64,000 nucleotides of DNA from Epithemia pelagica (taxonomy: Eukaryota > Bacillariophyta > Bacillariophyceae > Surirellales > Surirellaceae). Shown piece by piece: positions 61,269 to 64,000 of this stretch. The stretch lies in the NCBI GenBank assembly GCA_946965045.2, contig OX337232.1, positions 1,860,001 to 1,924,000 of the forward strand, written 5' to 3'. The translations under genes and the position numbers were made by a program. How positions within the stretch are numbered: position 1 is the stretch's first letter; each line of letters begins with the position of its first letter. The notes beneath the pieces are model-generated. The model saw nothing but the letters and a program-made list of their open reading frames with translations. It did not search any database and had not been told where the DNA came from.

Positions 61269-61493
61269 GAAGCAACCAACAGCCTTGCCAAAGAAGAGTT
61301 TTGGCCAGAATGGTTGTCTCGTGAACGAAGACTACAAATTAATTTGGAATATCAAAGGGATGACTTCTTGTGGTCATGGAGATCGCCAACTACCTAGTTC
61401 ACAATGGGCTTGAAGGGTGTTTCGGAACGAGGTTCACAAGGGAGGCCTTTTACTCCAGAAAAGTCTTTGACATAAATAAGATGGGATCTTTTA

Positions 61494-62624
61494 TTATTCT
61501 TGTTTCTCTTTGCTTGTCAAGCTCTTTTCATATCGCTTCACCAGGAACATTCTCAATAGAGCTGGAAAGAAAAATCTCAAAACATAAGCGACCAAGGATG
61601 AAAATGAAGCAGCAATGGTGAAATCCACTTCCCCCTTGGCTATTCTTGTAAGGATTTCCGTGGCAACCTGTGTCGGGTCGGCTCCTGCGGCCGTGGTAGG
61701 GTCCATACGTCCATACAAGGTGCCATCGCCAGTCAAGGCGCCTTGCGACAAACCTGTGCGAATGTAGCCCGGTGATACGGTATGAACCGATACACCACTC
61801 GAATGGAGTTCTGCGCGTATCGACTCCGTGTACCCCTGCACAGCGAACTTGCTGGCGGCGTAAGACGATCGATTAGGAATGCCGAGCAAACCTTGCATGG
61901 AAGATATCCAAATGATGCGACCTGACTTTCGTTCCACCATTCCTGGCACAAGCGCCTTGGCCAAGGCCGCACCAGACAAGAAATTTATTTGCATCACCTT
62001 GGAATCTACATCAATATCCGTGTCTAAGAACCGGGAACGACTTGAAACACCTCCATTGTTGATGAGAATGTCAACCTGCTTGGATTTATCATCGGTAAGC
62101 TGCGTGGAAACCTGCTTAACATTGCTGGGATCGCTTAAATCGCAAACAATCAAATCGATCGGAATTGATCCATCCACAGCAGAGCATTCTTTGGCTAGCT
62201 TCTCTAGATCTTCTTGTTTTCGCGACGACAAGATGAGTCGATGTACCTTCCATTGAATCAGCTGCAGTGCCAAGGCCTTGCCCAAACCACCAGTGGCGCC
62301 AGTCAATAAAACGGTTTTGGCTGCGTATGCTTGCTTGATAGAATCTTCCATCATATTTTCTCTCAGGTTTTTGTCTATTCCGTCAATGGCTTCCTCGTCT
62401 GATGTAGAAAGTTGCAAAGGCACGGTAGTAATCGTTGTGGATTGCACACGAGAGGATCGCAAGGGTTCTCTTGATGGGTTCGTTCGCGGGCGTGTTGATT
62501 TAGGCCAGTCGACAATCAAAGCCTCAGTGAAGACTGGAGCGATAAGAAGAACTGTCCAGATCAGGAACGAAATACGAATATTGGACCGAGATTGATGAGC
62601 TACGCTGGTGCTGGTGGACTCCAT
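61494..62624 (-). CDS. Short-chain dehydrogenase/reductase, DHRS7-like, membrane-anchored
   Basis: ATG 62624 gives 376 residues. A hydrophobic N-terminal segment (ISFLIWTVLLIAPVFTEA) is a signal anchor. The Rossmann fold shows TVLLTGATGGLGKALA for NAD(P) binding, VDILINNGG, and the catalytic Ser-Tyr-Lys in WISSMQGLLGIPNRSSYAASKFAVQGY. VSPGYIRTGLS follows. The C-terminal hydrophobic stretch (SLVAYVLRFFFPALLRMFLV) also fits membrane association, as in DHRS7 and 11beta-HSD-type SDRs of the ER. The substrate is unknown. The longer frame to 62762 adds 46 unconserved residues. Confidence 0.85.
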   Translation of the reverse strand: MESTSTSVAHQSRSNIRISFLIWTVLLIAPVFTEALIVDWPKSTRPRTNPSREPLRSSRVQSTTITTVPLQLSTSDEEAIDGIDKNLRENMMEDSIKQAYAAKTVLLTGATGGLGKALALQLIQWKVHRLILSSRKQEDLEKLAKECSAVDGSIPIDLIVCDLSDPSNVKQVSTQLTDDKSKQVDILINNGGVSSRSRFLDTDIDVDSKVMQINFLSGAALAKALVPGMVERKSGRIIWISSMQGLLGIPNRSSYAASKFAVQGYTESIRAELHSSGVSVHTVSPGYIRTGLSQGALTGDGTLYGRMDPTTAAGADPTQVATEILTRIAKGEVDFTIAASFSSLVAYVLRFFFPALLRMFLVKRYEKSLTSKEKQE

Positions 62625-62944
62625 GGCGAGAAGGGGTGGTAAAAGTGCCGCAGAGCCAAGACAGAGAGAGAAACGCGACCGGGTTGGAGCGAAATTCTCC
62701 CGGGCGCGGGTACCGGGCAGGGACAGGGGCAAGACCGGCAGAGGGCGAATTGTGCACGGCATTTTACCTCAACGTGGTGTAGCAACATTGGGTGAGACAA
62801 TGCTCCAACAGGGCAACGAAGCTGAACAAACATTGAGTGTCTATTCACCATCACGGAAGTGAGAAGAGCTGTCTACCTACCTACCAGATTGAGAGCATAC
62901 CGAGGCTTGCGCTGACCGATTAAAGTTCATCTCGCAATCAGAAG

Positions 62945-64000
62945 ATGAATGACGACAACAATGCTATCGATTCGGCCTCGCAAGAAGATCCCTTCGATAG
63001 TAGCATTGGATGCAAGCCCTTGGGAATTCCACAGTCTATTTCGAAGCAAGGATGGTTCACAGAGATGGAAACCATGTGGCCTGGACAAAAATTTTCATTG
63101 GCGTTGGAGGGGTTTTCAACTGAAAAGTCTATCTTGTTTCACGAACGATCCAAGTATCAAGATATACTTGTGTTCAAGTCCGCCCAGTATGGCAATGCGT
63201 TGGTGTTGGACGGTGTTTTGCAGCTGACGGAACGCGACGAATTCGCCTTTCACGAAATGATGGTCCATGTGCCTCTGTTTGCCCATCCTCGCCCCGAAAC
63301 AATATGCGTGGTGGGAGGAGGCGATGGAGGTTGTTTACGCGAACTTTTGCGCCATGAAACTGTACGTCGCGTCGTGCTGGTGGAAATCGACCCTCGTGTC
63401 ATCTATGTGACCAAAACATTCTTTGCGACGAGCCGTAGCGGTAGCTTGGCTTCGAGCTTTGATGATCCTAGGGTAGAAATTGTGTTCCAAGATGCTGCTA
63501 CCTACCTGGAACAACAGCCATCCAACATGTTTGACATCATTTTAAGTGATACGTCGGATCCTGTTGGACCTGCTGAATCTCTTTTTCAGCCCGCTTTCTA
63601 TGAGTCGATGCATAGAGTCTTGCGGCCTCAAGGAATTGTGTGCGTTCAAGCACTCTGCCTTTGGATTCAGCTGGATCTCATATCCGATCTTGTCGCTTGT
63701 TGTGCCGATATTTTTGACACGGCCGAATACGCCTCTACCATGGTCCCAACATATCCTTGTGGACAGTTACGTACATTGCGGTTAGATCTTGGACATATCC
63801 TCGCTATATTGGGATAGATGGTAAATGCTAACCCTTGTTTTGTGTTTTTCGGTTGCTGTTTCAAAAACCACAGAATCGGATTCATTTTGGCGTGTAAGGA
63901 ACGCTTTCACTCCTGTCGACGGCCCATTCCTCGACAATCGACATTGAATCAAAGCGAGATCTTGTCCCATTTGAGATGGTACTCATTCTCACAACATACT
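62945..64000 (+). CDS. Spermidine synthase-like aminopropyltransferase, partial at window end
   Basis: Exon 1 is 62945-63765. A 108-nt intron (GTTACG...CCACAG, 63766-63873) leads to exon 2 from 63874, which reads off the window. Joining gives YPCGQIGFILACKERF, the normal family sequence, so the stop at 63815 is intronic. The enzyme transfers aminopropyl groups from decarboxylated SAM to a polyamine. VVGGGDGGCLREL, VEIDPRVI, FQDAATYLEQ and ILSDTSDPVGPAESLF are intact. Substrate-pocket positions differ from typical spermidine synthase: DEFAFHEM has Phe for the usual Tyr, and VQALCLWIQLDLI replaces the common QGE-x-x-WLH. Specificity is therefore uncertain. The 3' end lies beyond 64000. Confidence 0.85.

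Noticed and set aside
63766-63817. Apparent C-terminus of the spermidine-synthase-like frame (stop at 63815)
   Set aside because: The family sequence resumes exactly after an acceptor at 63873, so the final residues of that frame are intronic.

Overview
The window looks like nuclear DNA from a diatom (a stramenopile), probably a pennate one. The evidence is sparse short GT-AG introns (about 67-108 nt, a few near 250), plastid-type N-termini with an aromatic residue after the signal peptide (SSA|W-type), a secreted Pro-Thr-Ser-Gln repeat protein, and a Ty1/copia element with the integrase style seen in diatom copia elements (an EHVGDIERYIRT-type motif and no obvious HHCC finger). No organellar or bacterial operon structure is seen, and no rRNA or tRNA was recognised.

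Layout. 1-11 kb is repeat-rich. It holds a complete hAT DNA transposon (1280-4952) whose transposase carries one in-frame TGA, a short C-rich repeat, and a secreted PT-repeat protein with an unresolved gene model (6027-8747). 9.7-11.0 kb is NOP53 (-). 11215-17440 is a full-length Copia element with two 212-bp LTRs (one difference) and a perfect 5-bp target duplication. It lies head-to-head with NOP53, about 210 bp from its start. The element has an extra coiled-coil ORF ahead of gag-pol, one frameshift between RT and RNase H, and a primer-binding region perfectly complementary to its own LTR.

18-24.7 kb carries an RTT103/RPRD-like CID protein (+), a fused TYW3-TYW2/Trm5-like wybutosine enzyme (-), a cyclin (-) and an unknown protein (+). 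25-28.2 kb has two tandem VWA-domain paralogues; a third lies at 46.2-47.7 kb on the other strand with a different intron position. 28.4-38.4 kb carries a lumen-type plastid protein, a LarC1-like nickel-cofactor protein with a His-rich loop, a small heat-shock protein, MOG1, a GCNA-like SprT protease, a D-cysteine desulfhydrase-like PLP enzyme and a SET protein.

38.8-51.7 kb carries a U-box-like/R3H protein, an F-box-like coiled-coil protein, a CIR_N protein, the third VWA protein, a 760-bp foldback element and an epsinR-like ENTH protein. 51.9-64 kb carries a frameshifted plastid FKBP, three-exon HslV, REX4, three-exon NUF2, two-exon NOP14, FMC1, an SDR and a spermidine-synthase-like gene cut by the window end.

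Themes. Ribosome biogenesis appears three times (NOP53, NOP14, REX4). Several genes are divergent pairs with short shared 5' regions (MOG1/GCNA, desulfhydrase/SET, NOP14/FMC1, SDR/spermidine synthase). The most unusual candidate is the Copia element, whose geometry suggests self-primed reverse transcription plus an accessory upstream ORF. All calls come from reading the sequence; no database search was run.
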